Source: an uncultured Pelagibacteraceae bacterium (GTDB lineage Bacteria; Pseudomonadota; Alphaproteobacteria; Pelagibacterales; Pelagibacteraceae). Taken from it: DNA of 48,304 nt. A program made the position numbers and the translations under genes. Shown one piece after another: positions 16,308 through 24,609 of the stretch; position 1 is the first letter of the stretch, and the number at the start of each line of letters is the position of its first letter. The stretch spans positions 1 through 48,304 of the forward strand of contig CACKOU010000009.1 in the NCBI GenBank assembly GCA_902601895.1, in the 5' to 3' direction. Below the pieces are notes generated by a model. That model was given only the letters and a program-made list of their open reading frames with translations. It was not told the DNA's origin and did no database searches.

Positions 16308-17156
16308 TTAATCAGCTCTAACAATATTTGCAGAACCACTAAATTCAACAAAGACTTTATTATTTCTTTTTACTTTTGTAAGTAATTCATTTGACATATC
16401 TTTTTCACTAAACCAAGGTGTACCTGCTATTCCATCTTGTGCTGTTGGTCCTTCTTTTGGAGGATGGAAGAACATTAATTTTGCATACCACTCATCATCT
16501 AATCCTGCTCTGTCTTTATCATCATAAGCTACCTCAAAATTAACATTTGGAGATAGTAATAACTCAGAACCTATAACAGTTCCCTCAACGTCGCTTCGAT
16601 CTCTACCATCCCATGAGTATGTATCTATAAATCCTTTTGCCCAATGTAAGTATGGAATTTGAGAAGCTAATCTTAAGTCATATCCATCTAGGACTTTTTC
16701 ATCTGTTCCATCATCTAAACCTATGTAGTAATTTGTTGTAAATTCAAGCATCGCATTTTTAGCTTCTGCTCCAATACTTGCTCTTTTGTTTCCATTATCA
16801 TCAGCATCTAAAAACAAATTTACACCTGTGAATGAAAGTTTATCATCACTTAAATATCGTTTACCAAAACCAACATTTCCTACTAATCTTTCATCATTAT
16901 TTTTTTCGGTATTAAACAACGAGAATTGTGTAAAATAATTTCCATCTTCACTTCTTTCTAATTCTCTAACTGCTAAGATGCTGAAGTCCGGTTTATAATT
17001 TTCTCTTACATCTATGCTAACCTCGGTTGTGCCTTCACCTGGAACTAAGTTAGAAATATAACTACTAGCGGTTTCTGCAATTTTTTTTGTAAGATCTTCA
17101 GCTTGGCTATTAAAGCAAATCAAAAGAATAGATAAGATTAAAACGATTCTTTTCAT
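16308..17156 (-). CDS. Inverse autotransporter beta-domain-like outer membrane protein
   Basis: 282-aa exported protein with a signal peptide (MKRIVLILSILLICFNSQA). The central part resembles the intimin/invasin beta domain (IAT_beta). It has FTGVNLFLDADDNGNKRASIGAE, where family members have G-N-x-F-x-D and a following R-x-x-x-G-x-E. It also has TNYYIGL, GYDLRLASQIPYL and GFIDTYSWDG, matching the family's N-x-Y and G-x-D-x-x-x-x-x-x-P landmarks. No Ig-like passenger follows; the C-terminus is short and ends FVEFSGSANIVRAD. The next two genes encode secreted proteins. The family call is by motif reading and needs a profile search. Confidence 0.65.
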   Translation of the reverse strand: MKRIVLILSILLICFNSQAEDLTKKIAETASSYISNLVPGEGTTEVSIDVRENYKPDFSILAVRELERSEDGNYFTQFSLFNTEKNNDERLVGNVGFGKRYLSDDKLSFTGVNLFLDADDNGNKRASIGAEAKNAMLEFTTNYYIGLDDGTDEKVLDGYDLRLASQIPYLHWAKGFIDTYSWDGRDRSDVEGTVIGSELLLSPNVNFEVAYDDKDRAGLDDEWYAKLMFFHPPKEGPTAQDGIAGTPWFSEKDMSNELLTKVKRNNKVFVEFSGSANIVRAD

Positions 17157-17224
17157 AAAAAACTAACTTAATTAGTTTTGAGATATATACAAATTAAATT
17201 TATCCTAATTTAGATATTAATTGA

Positions 17225-17422
17225 TTAATTTGCACTCATTATTGCTTGAAAAGGCCCACTTCCAATAAATAATTTGTTACCACCACCATTAACAAGGTGC
17301 ATACCCTCACCCACATTAAATGTCATGCTTATAGTGATGGTATCAGCTGTAACAACAACTGGATCTGCAAATGTAACTAAACCATCAAGCTTATCAACTT
17401 CACCTGTGGTTGAGGCTCTATA
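17225..17422 (-). pseudogene. Start-less coding remnant upstream of the barrel gene
   Basis: The minus strand holds a 66-codon open stretch ending at a TAA (17227-17225) with protein-like sequence, for example DGLVTFADPVVVTADT and NGGGNKLFIGSGPFQAI. It looks like the C-terminal end of a secreted beta protein. No ATG, GTG or TTG lies in frame before the coding-like part, and the frame runs back into msrB to a stop. I read it as the decayed 3' end of a surface-protein gene. No family is recognised. It is the only content of the 273-base gap 17157-17429. Confidence 0.45.
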
Positions 17423-17429
17423 ATAGTTT

Positions 17430-17795
17430 TTATTTAGGCTTAAAAACTAAACAAGCTCCATTGTTACAGTATCTTTTTCCTGTAGGATCTGGGCCGTCAT
17501 CAAAAATATGACCATGATGTCCTCCACATTTCTTACAATGGTACTCAGTTCTAGCATAACCAATATAGTGGTCAGTTTTAGTTTCAAAAACATCTGGAAG
17601 AGATTTATAAAAAGATGGCCATCCTGATCCACTTTCATATTTTGTTGATGATTTAAATAATTCAGTATCACAGTTAGCGCAGTGATATGTGCCCTCTCTT
17701 TTTTCATTGTTTAATTCACTTGAACCAGGAGTCTCGGTTGCCTCATTGAATAAAATATTTTCTTGTTCTGGAGTTAAATTTGAATTTTTTTTCAT
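17430..17795 (-). CDS. msrB: Peptide-methionine (R)-S-oxide reductase
   Basis: 121-aa MsrB repairs methionine-R-sulfoxide in proteins using thioredoxin. The structural zinc site is complete (C39/C42 in CANC and C87/C90 in CKKC). The substrate-binding segment SGSGWPSFYK and the motif HHGHIFDDGPDPTGKRYC with catalytic C110 are typical. The residues after the catalytic cysteine read NNGACL instead of the common NSAAL. The start overlaps the stop of the deacetylase-family gene as TAATG, so it is translationally coupled to that gene and probably cotranscribed with aceE. Confidence 0.95.
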   Translation of the reverse strand: MKKNSNLTPEQENILFNEATETPGSSELNNEKREGTYHCANCDTELFKSSTKYESGSGWPSFYKSLPDVFETKTDHYIGYARTEYHCKKCGGHHGHIFDDGPDPTGKRYCNNGACLVFKPK

Positions 17796-18688
17796 TATAA
17801 AAATTTAGCACATGTTTTATGTAAACTAGAATGTAATTCTACTAGTTTGTTAAAATCTTTGTTGTATCCACCTCCTAATACTCCACATATAGGAATTTTA
17901 TTTGAGAAGAAATTATCAATAACTAACTCATCTCTTTCAAATATACCATTATCAGAAATTTTTAGTTTACCCAACCTGTCATTATAGTGAATATCAACTC
18001 CAGCGATATAGAAAACAAAATCAAACTCTACTTCATTTAAATATTTTAGATTATTTTTTAAAATATCAATATATTCTCTATCTTCTAAATTTTCCTCTAA
18101 TTCAATATCAAGATCACTTACTGATTTTTTTGCCGGATAATTAATTTTCGAATGCATACTGAATGTAAAGACTTGATTATCATTTTTAAATATTTCTGAG
18201 TTGCCATTACCTTGGTGAACATCTAAATCAATAATTAAAATTTTATTTGCTAATCCTCTTGAGGTTAAATATTTGGCTGCTACCGCAACATCATTAAAAA
18301 CACAAAATCCAGCTCCTTCATTAGACGTTGCATGATGACTACCTCCTGCAGTATTACATGCTATGCCATAACTTAAAGCTAGCTTTGTAGCAAGCACTGT
18401 GCCTCCAGTTGCAATAAAAGACCTTTTAACTACGCTGTCAACTAAAGGAAAACCAATTTTTCTAATCTCGTTTTTATCTAAAGTTTTATTTTTTATTTTA
18501 TTTATATAATCTTCTGTATGTGCCTCTTTTAAAGTTTCTACTGAGCATGGTTCTGGAATATAGAAATTTTTAACTATTTTATTTTTAATTAACGCTTTAG
18601 CTAATTCTCCAAATTTTTTTATAGGAAATTTATTGTCATCATTTAATTGAGCTTCATAATCTTTATGATTAACGACAGGTAATTCCAT
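17795..18688 (-). CDS. Histone deacetylase/acetylpolyamine amidohydrolase superfamily protein
   Basis: 297-aa zinc hydrolase of the arginase-deacetylase fold. Active-site landmarks are present: GGSHHATSNEGAGFCVFND with the His pair (H118/H119), the zinc ligands in IDLDVHQGNG (D156 and H158), and a third metal-site region in IAGVDIHYNDRLGKLKIS. Bacterial members deacetylate polyamines or acetylated proteins, or have unknown substrates. A gene next to aceE invites the idea of acyl-lysine control of the dehydrogenase, but nothing in the sequence proves this. It lies 16 nt after aceE and is coupled to msrB. Confidence 0.88.
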   Translation of the reverse strand: MELPVVNHKDYEAQLNDDNKFPIKKFGELAKALIKNKIVKNFYIPEPCSVETLKEAHTEDYINKIKNKTLDKNEIRKIGFPLVDSVVKRSFIATGGTVLATKLALSYGIACNTAGGSHHATSNEGAGFCVFNDVAVAAKYLTSRGLANKILIIDLDVHQGNGNSEIFKNDNQVFTFSMHSKINYPAKKSVSDLDIELEENLEDREYIDILKNNLKYLNEVEFDFVFYIAGVDIHYNDRLGKLKISDNGIFERDELVIDNFFSNKIPICGVLGGGYNKDFNKLVELHSSLHKTCAKFL

Positions 18689-18704
18689 AAAAAACTAGTA
18701 GGGA

Positions 18705-21359
18705 CTATATTTCCCAAGGATTATTCTTGTTATTGTTGAGATTATATTTACTAATCGCTTTTTCTAGTGTTTGTAATGGGATTTTATTATCTTCATAAAG
18801 TGTATACAAAGAACTGACGACTATATGTTTGCTATCTACCTCAAAAAAATCTCTTAAATTTTTTCGTGTATCACTTCTTCCAAATCCATCTGTACCCATG
18901 GCTAAAAACTTATTATTTATGTGGCTAGAGATTAATTGTGAATATGCTCTTACATAATCTGACGTAGCAATTATAGGGTCGTCATTAGAAATTAGCTGCT
19001 GCAAATAATTTTGTTTTTTATTTGCAGGAGACAATGTGTTTTGTCTTAAAACTGATTTAGCATTTTTTTCTAACTCTGAATAGCTTGTTATGCTGTACAA
19101 TCTTGAACCAATTCCATATTCATTTTTAAGTATATTAGAAGCTTCAATACATTCTCTAAAAATTGGTCCAGATCCTAATAGATTAATGTTTATTTTTTCA
19201 TTTGATTGATCTTTGAAAAGGTAGCCACCTTTTATTATTCCATCTTTATTTTTTATATCAATTTTAGGATGTGAGTATTTTTCGTTATTTACAGTAATAT
19301 AATAAAATTCATCTTTGCATTCTGTCATCATTCTTTTCATTCCTTCATCAAATATAAAAGCTAGTTCACTTGCAAAACAAGGATCGTAAGATTTTAAATT
19401 TGGAAAAGTTGAAGCAATTATATGACTTTGTCCATCTTGGTGCTGCAATCCTTCTCCAGCTAACGTAGTTCGACCAGCTGTTGCACCAATTAAAAATCCT
19501 CTTGGCATTTGATCGGCAGCGGCCCAAATCAAATCTCCTATTCTTTGAAAACCAAACATAGAATAAAAAATATAAAAAGGCATCATTGGAAAATTATGAT
19601 TACTATAAGAAGTTGCTGCAGCTAACCATGAAGAAATTGCACCGGCCTCATTAATTCCTTCCTCTAATAATTGTCCTGTTTTCGATTCTTGATATTTCAA
19701 AATGGAAGTCGCATCTTCAGGTTCATATAACTGACCTTCTGGTGAATATATTCCAATTTGCGAAAATAAATTAGCCATTCCAAAAGTCCTAGCTTCATCA
19801 GCGACTATTGGAACGACTCTTTTTCCAAACTCTTTATCTCTCATTATGTTTCCTAAAGATCTTACCAGTCCAGTCGTCGTTGAATATTCTCTGTCACTTT
19901 CTTCGAATAAAAAGTTTGAATGTTTTTCAATTTTTGGAGTTAATAATTCAACTTCTTTAAAGCTTCTTTTAGGTAAAGATCCTCCTAAAGCTTCCCTTCT
20001 TTTTTTTAAATATTTTATTTCCTCAGAATTTTCATCTGGTTTATAAAACTCCATATTTTCTAGTTTGTTATCTGGAATATCTAATTGAAAACGATCTCTA
20101 AACTCTTTTAATGCATCAAGATTTAATTCCTTTTGTTGGTGGTTAGTCATTTTTGACTCGCCAGCTTTACCCATTCCATACCCTTTTTTTGTTTTAGCTA
20201 AAATGACCGTAGGTTTACCCTTAGTTTTAACAGCAGCATTAAAGGCAGCATAAAGTTTTTTAAAATCATGACCACCTCTTTTTAATTTATCAATTTCATC
20301 TTTACTAAGTGAAGAAACCAATTTTAAGACTTCTGGATCTTCTGCAAAAAAGTTTTTAAGGTTATACTCACCATCTCTTGCCCCTAAAGTTTGGTATTTT
20401 CCATCTACAGTTTTAGCAAAACGTTTTAATAACAAGTGATCTTTATCTTGTTGAAAAATTTTATCCCATTCAGATCCCCATAGAACTTTAATTACATTCC
20501 ATCCATTAGCTTTAAAGATTGTCTCCAGTTCTTGAATTATTTGTCCATTACCTCTTACGGGTCCATCTAATCTTTGAAGATTACAATTTATAATAAAAGT
20601 TAAATTATCTAGCTTTTCTCTTGATGCGATAGATAATCCAGCCAAACTTTCGGGTTCATCCATTTCACCATCTCCAAATAAACCCCAAACTCTTTTATTT
20701 GTTTTTAATAAGTTTCTATTTTCTAAATATTTCATGAAACGAGCTTGGTAAATTGCATTAACTAAACCTATTCCCATCGATGATGTGGTAAATGTCCAAT
20801 AATCTCTCATCAAATATGGGTGACAGTATGAAGACAGTCCTTGTTCATTTAATTCTTGTCTATAATGTTCTAGATGATTTTTTGTTAATCTTCCCTCTAA
20901 AAAAGATCTTGCATATATTCCAGTTGTACACTGGGATTGATAAAAAATTAAATCTGCTTCATCACCACCTTTAAAAAAATGATTAAATCCCGTTTCAAAT
21001 ACTTCAGCAAAAGATGCATAACTTGCTATGTGCCCTCCAAGTCCACCATAATTTTTATTTGCTTTCATAACCATAGTTAAAGCATTCCATCTTAAAATTG
21101 CTGTTATTTTTTCTTCAATCGCTAAATCTCCAGGATAAATTCCTTGATCATATTGAGAGATGGTATTTCTATAAGGTGAATAAGGGACTGGTGAATATAA
21201 AACTCTTAAATCTTTTGCTCTTTTTTCAAGTTTTTCTAAAATTAGTTTGGCACCCTCCCTACCATGATTTTCAACAACTGCATCTAGAGAATCTAACCAA
21301 TCATTTAATTCTTGATTGTCTAATTTTTGGTTTTGGTTAGCTTTGAATTCTTTGCTCAT
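18705..21359 (-). CDS. aceE: Pyruvate dehydrogenase E1 component, homodimeric type
   Basis: The 884-aa protein matches the long single-chain E1 of the pyruvate dehydrogenase complex, which decarboxylates pyruvate with thiamine diphosphate and acetylates E2. Visible features are the N-terminal RVLYSPVPYSPYRNTISQY block. The ThDP/Mg motif is WGLFGDGEMDEPE with the downstream FIINCNLQRLDGPVRGN. The second half has VPIVADEARTFGMANLF and GLQHQDGQSHIIASTFPNL. The length is normal for the family. No E2 (aceF) or E3 (lpd) gene lies nearby, so partners must be encoded elsewhere. It is followed by the deacetylase-family gene and msrB on the same strand. Confidence 0.95.
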   Translation of the reverse strand: MSKEFKANQNQKLDNQELNDWLDSLDAVVENHGREGAKLILEKLEKRAKDLRVLYSPVPYSPYRNTISQYDQGIYPGDLAIEEKITAILRWNALTMVMKANKNYGGLGGHIASYASFAEVFETGFNHFFKGGDEADLIFYQSQCTTGIYARSFLEGRLTKNHLEHYRQELNEQGLSSYCHPYLMRDYWTFTTSSMGIGLVNAIYQARFMKYLENRNLLKTNKRVWGLFGDGEMDEPESLAGLSIASREKLDNLTFIINCNLQRLDGPVRGNGQIIQELETIFKANGWNVIKVLWGSEWDKIFQQDKDHLLLKRFAKTVDGKYQTLGARDGEYNLKNFFAEDPEVLKLVSSLSKDEIDKLKRGGHDFKKLYAAFNAAVKTKGKPTVILAKTKKGYGMGKAGESKMTNHQQKELNLDALKEFRDRFQLDIPDNKLENMEFYKPDENSEEIKYLKKRREALGGSLPKRSFKEVELLTPKIEKHSNFLFEESDREYSTTTGLVRSLGNIMRDKEFGKRVVPIVADEARTFGMANLFSQIGIYSPEGQLYEPEDATSILKYQESKTGQLLEEGINEAGAISSWLAAATSYSNHNFPMMPFYIFYSMFGFQRIGDLIWAAADQMPRGFLIGATAGRTTLAGEGLQHQDGQSHIIASTFPNLKSYDPCFASELAFIFDEGMKRMMTECKDEFYYITVNNEKYSHPKIDIKNKDGIIKGGYLFKDQSNEKININLLGSGPIFRECIEASNILKNEYGIGSRLYSITSYSELEKNAKSVLRQNTLSPANKKQNYLQQLISNDDPIIATSDYVRAYSQLISSHINNKFLAMGTDGFGRSDTRKNLRDFFEVDSKHIVVSSLYTLYEDNKIPLQTLEKAISKYNLNNNKNNPWEI

Positions 21360-21418
21360 TTAAATAATTATACACAAAAAATTAAAATTTAGATCCGTAA
21401 AAATTGTCTTAATTTAAT

Positions 21419-22369
21419 TTACTCAATGACCCTTTTTGGTTTACCAGATACAAAACTATCAAGATTCTCTATCATTTGATTATAGAAGGTTAGATAATTT
21501 TCGGCAGTTACGTAACCAATGTGAGGAAGCAAAAGAGCGTTTTGTACAAATCTGAGTTTGTGACTTTCCGGTAAAGGTTCTTTTTCATAAACATCCAAAC
21601 CTGCTCCAGCAATAATATTTGTTGATAATGCTATAATTAAATCATCTTCATTAACTATTTCGCCTCTTGATGTATTTACTAAATATGAGGTTTTTTTCAT
21701 TTTCTCAAATTCTTTAATAGTAATACAATCTCTATATCTATCTCCTCCTTGAACATGAATTGACAGAAAATCTGAATTTTGGATTAAGTCATCCTTGCTG
21801 CACGGCAAAACATCAAGTTCTTTGCATTTATCTAAGTTTAAATTTTCACTCCAAGCCATAATTTGCATACCAAAAGCTTTACCAATTTTAGCAACTTGAG
21901 AGCCTACCCTACCTAATCCAAGTAAACCTAATATCTTACCTTTAAGCTCTACTCCAATAGTACTTTGCCAGTAGCCTTGGTACATATTATCTATTTCTGT
22001 TTTAAAATTTCTAGCAAGTCCTAAAATTAGTGCCCAAGTTAACTCAGGTGTTGGGTTACTATTGATTTCAGTACCAGTGACTACAACTTTATTTTTTTTA
22101 GCTGCATCTAAATTTATCGATTTATTTCTCATTCCACTAGTGGCAATTAATTTTAATTTTTTTAGACTCTCTATAAGTTTTTTTGTTATTTTTGTTCTTT
22201 CTCTCATTATAAAAAGTACTTCAAATTCTTTTAATTTTTCAATTGCATCATCCTCATTTTCAAATGGCTCATTAAATACTTGAAATTCATATTTTGAAGA
22301 TAATTTTTTTAAATCAATAAAATCTTTTGCAATATTTTGGTAATCGTCGAGTATAGCTACTTTAAGCAT
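21419..22369 (-). CDS. D-2-hydroxyacid dehydrogenase family protein
   Basis: NAD-dependent dehydrogenase, 316 aa. The frame can be extended 26 codons upstream, but the family's N-terminus is MLKVAILDDYQ, so the ATG at 22369 is used; it overlaps the end of the EamA gene by 8 nt. The Rossmann motif is LGLLGLGRVGSQVAKIGKAFG, the catalytic Arg is in VNTSRGEIV, Glu in GLDVYEKEPL, and the catalytic His in LLLPHIGYVTAE. The substrate is not predictable. Such enzymes reduce 2-oxo acids such as glyoxylate, hydroxypyruvate or phosphoglycerate. Confidence 0.9.
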   Translation of the reverse strand: MLKVAILDDYQNIAKDFIDLKKLSSKYEFQVFNEPFENEDDAIEKLKEFEVLFIMRERTKITKKLIESLKKLKLIATSGMRNKSINLDAAKKNKVVVTGTEINSNPTPELTWALILGLARNFKTEIDNMYQGYWQSTIGVELKGKILGLLGLGRVGSQVAKIGKAFGMQIMAWSENLNLDKCKELDVLPCSKDDLIQNSDFLSIHVQGGDRYRDCITIKEFEKMKKTSYLVNTSRGEIVNEDDLIIALSTNIIAGAGLDVYEKEPLPESHKLRFVQNALLLPHIGYVTAENYLTFYNQMIENLDSFVSGKPKRVIE

Positions 22370-23264
22370 TTTTTTTGTTTGAAAGTAATATCCCTGAAAT
22401 AATAAATATTCCACCGATATAATGATAAAATAGTAATACTTCATCAAATATTATCATTGCAAGAATTGCTGCAAGAATAGGCATTAAATGTAAATAAATT
22501 CCTGCCCTATTTGGGCCTATTAAAGCAACACCCTTTATCCAGAAAAAAAAAGAAATGATTCCAGGCAGCAAAACAACATAAGATAAAACAAGAATGAAAT
22601 TCATATTAATTATAATTCGATTGCCAATGTAAATATAATCTATTGCATACAATGGAATGAGAAATATTACTCCAAGACCAATAACAACTTGAAGTAAAGT
22701 TATCGGAGATAATCCATAATTTTTTTTCTTTAAAAGTGCTGAATAAAGTGACCAGGATATCATCGCAAATAGTGCAAATAAATCTCCTTTTTCAAAAGCT
22801 AAATTTTTAAAGACTTCAAAGTCTGCTTTTGAAATTATAAATAATACACCTAACAAAGAAAATATAACCCCTAAAACTTGAAAGGTATTTGTTTTTTCTA
22901 TTTTTAAAATTATAGAAAATAGAATGATCATAACTGGAACAGTCGAGATCATAAGTACACCTGTAATAACTTGTGTAGTTTTTAAAGAATAAAAAAGTGC
23001 AGAATTAAAAATACTTACTGCGGTAATTCCTAAAAAGCACAACAAATAAAAATTTTTAAATATAATTTTTTTTTTTTGTAAAATTTCTTTGTATGTAAAC
23101 GGGAGTAAAATAATGAAAGCTAAAGACCATCTCAAAATATTTAAAGAAATTGGAGGTATATTATTTAGCCCTGCAATTTTACCAACTATGAAATTTCCAG
23201 ACCAAAACAAAGTTGCCAAAAATAATAATATTGATGCAATTAAAATATTACTTTTATTATCCAT
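22362..23264 (-). CDS. EamA/DMT family transporter
   Basis: 300-aa inner-membrane protein with ten hydrophobic segments and two EamA repeats. Landmarks are FLATLFWSGNFIVGKIA at the start of repeat 1 and LFALFAMISWSLYSALLKKK at the start of repeat 2. The end is typical (LIGPNRAGIYLHLMPILAAILAMIIFDE). Drug/metabolite transporters of this type usually export metabolites or amino acids. It overlaps the following dehydrogenase gene by 8 nt, so the pair is probably an operon. Confidence 0.9.
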   Translation of the reverse strand: MDNKSNILIASILLFLATLFWSGNFIVGKIAGLNNIPPISLNILRWSLAFIILLPFTYKEILQKKKIIFKNFYLLCFLGITAVSIFNSALFYSLKTTQVITGVLMISTVPVMIILFSIILKIEKTNTFQVLGVIFSLLGVLFIISKADFEVFKNLAFEKGDLFALFAMISWSLYSALLKKKNYGLSPITLLQVVIGLGVIFLIPLYAIDYIYIGNRIIINMNFILVLSYVVLLPGIISFFFWIKGVALIGPNRAGIYLHLMPILAAILAMIIFDEVLLFYHYIGGIFIISGILLSNKKNA

Positions 23265-23296
23265 TATAAAATAAAGGATACTATAAAAGAAAGTTT

Positions 23297-24559
23297 TTAA
23301 CTAAACCTATTTGAACTATAAGGTTGCAGATCAAGGTTGGTTTTTTCTCCTGCTATCATATTAGATATAATTTTTCCAGAAATTGCTCCCAAAGTCCAAC
23401 CAAGATGATGATGGCCAAAAGAGTAAAATACATTTTTATAATTTTTTGATGGTCCTAATACAGGAAGGAAATCTGGCAATGTTGGTCTAAAACCTAACCA
23501 CTCATCTTTGTGATCTGGTAAGCCGTCTAACATGTCTTTCGCATTCAAAATTAAATTTTTTATTCTAGATTTAGAAGGAGAATTTTCTAATCCTCCAAAC
23601 TCTACAGTTCCTACAACTCTTAAACCTTGTTCCATAGGAGTCATACCAAAACCTCTGTTAGCATATACTATTGGTCTAGAAATTAAATGATCATAATCTT
23701 TGAAATGAACATGATACCCTCTTTCTGTATCTAGAGGAATTTTTTCATGCAGTTTATCTGTTAATCTCTTGGAGAATGCTCCACATGCTATGACCAATTT
23801 ATCAAAAATAAATCTTTGAGTTTCTGTTCGAAGAACAGGTCTATCTTCATCAAAATCAATATTATTAATGTTTAATTTTAAAAATTTACCACCTTTGTTT
23901 ACAAAATTTTCAAATAATTTGATTAAAATTTTTCGTGGGTTCCTTGCATGTCTTGCATAATCATAGAAAACTCCACTATGGTAAAACGGCTTAAGATTCG
24001 GTTCTAGATCATGAATCTCTTTTTTATTTACCAATTGTTGTTTAACACCTAATTGATCTCTAATTTTAATTTCTAATTCTCTGCTCTTTATGTTTTTATC
24101 TGTCCAAACATAAAGTATTCCATTATTCTCAACTAAATCTTCTAAATCTATTTCATCAAATAATTCATCGAAAGCTGGTAATGAATGATCTAATATTTGA
24201 TGCATATTTTTTGCTGTATGCATCATTTTTTGTTCTGTACAGTTTAATACGAATTTTGCAAACCAAGGAATCATTTTAGGTACATAGTTCCATTTTAAAG
24301 CTAGTGGACCTCTTGAGCTAATTAGCATCGAAGGTACATCTGCTATTACATCTGGTCTATTTAGCGGAACTGAAGCGTATGGGGAAAAATGTCCAGCATT
24401 ACCATAAGATGCTGCGCTACCCGGTTCCTCTCTGTCAAAGAGAGTTACTTGAAAACCTTTTTTTTGTAGAAACAAAGCATTACAAACCCCTTGTATTCCA
24501 GCGCCTATAATACCGACTTTCTTATTTTTTCCATCCACATCACAAATATATTTTTTCAA
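23297..24559 (-). CDS. dadA: D-amino acid dehydrogenase-like FAD-dependent oxidoreductase
   Basis: 420-aa flavoprotein of the DadA/DAO family. The FAD-binding dinucleotide motif is VGIIGAGIQGVCNALFLQKKG, the DadA-type segment EPGSAASYGNAGHFSPYASVP follows, and the C-terminal FAD contact region is HHHLGWTLGAISGKII. It would oxidatively deaminate a D-amino acid, or oxidise a proline- or sarcosine-like imino acid, passing electrons to the respiratory chain. It lies about 50 nt downstream of the ammonium transporter gene on the same strand, and it would release ammonium, so cotranscription would be biologically sensible. Confidence 0.85.
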   Translation of the reverse strand: MKKYICDVDGKNKKVGIIGAGIQGVCNALFLQKKGFQVTLFDREEPGSAASYGNAGHFSPYASVPLNRPDVIADVPSMLISSRGPLALKWNYVPKMIPWFAKFVLNCTEQKMMHTAKNMHQILDHSLPAFDELFDEIDLEDLVENNGILYVWTDKNIKSRELEIKIRDQLGVKQQLVNKKEIHDLEPNLKPFYHSGVFYDYARHARNPRKILIKLFENFVNKGGKFLKLNINNIDFDEDRPVLRTETQRFIFDKLVIACGAFSKRLTDKLHEKIPLDTERGYHVHFKDYDHLISRPIVYANRGFGMTPMEQGLRVVGTVEFGGLENSPSKSRIKNLILNAKDMLDGLPDHKDEWLGFRPTLPDFLPVLGPSKNYKNVFYSFGHHHLGWTLGAISGKIISNMIAGEKTNLDLQPYSSNRFS

Positions 24560-24609
24560 AATCTATAATACAGATGCTATTTGACCGCGGGTTTATTTAA
24601 CTTAATTAT

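Larger units (their letters stand above)
14703..16364 (-). repeat. Tandem duplication of about 830 bp
   Basis: Unit 1 is about 15533-16364 and unit 2 about 14703-15537. Each contains the 3' tail of the barrel gene plus one secreted-protein gene, at an offset of about 827-830 bp. Identical DNA blocks of more than 60 bases remain (for example around 15320-15390 and 16150-16217), while a short central stretch differs strongly. Confidence 0.87.

Noticed and set aside
17447..17707. 86-aa second frame inside msrB on the same strand
   Set aside because: The msrB frame carries the zinc and catalytic cysteines; the other frame has no recognisable features.
22370..22447. 26-codon upstream extension of the 2-hydroxyacid dehydrogenase
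   Set aside because: It overlaps the EamA gene and reads as random hydrophobic sequence, while the family N-terminus begins at MLKVAILDDYQ.
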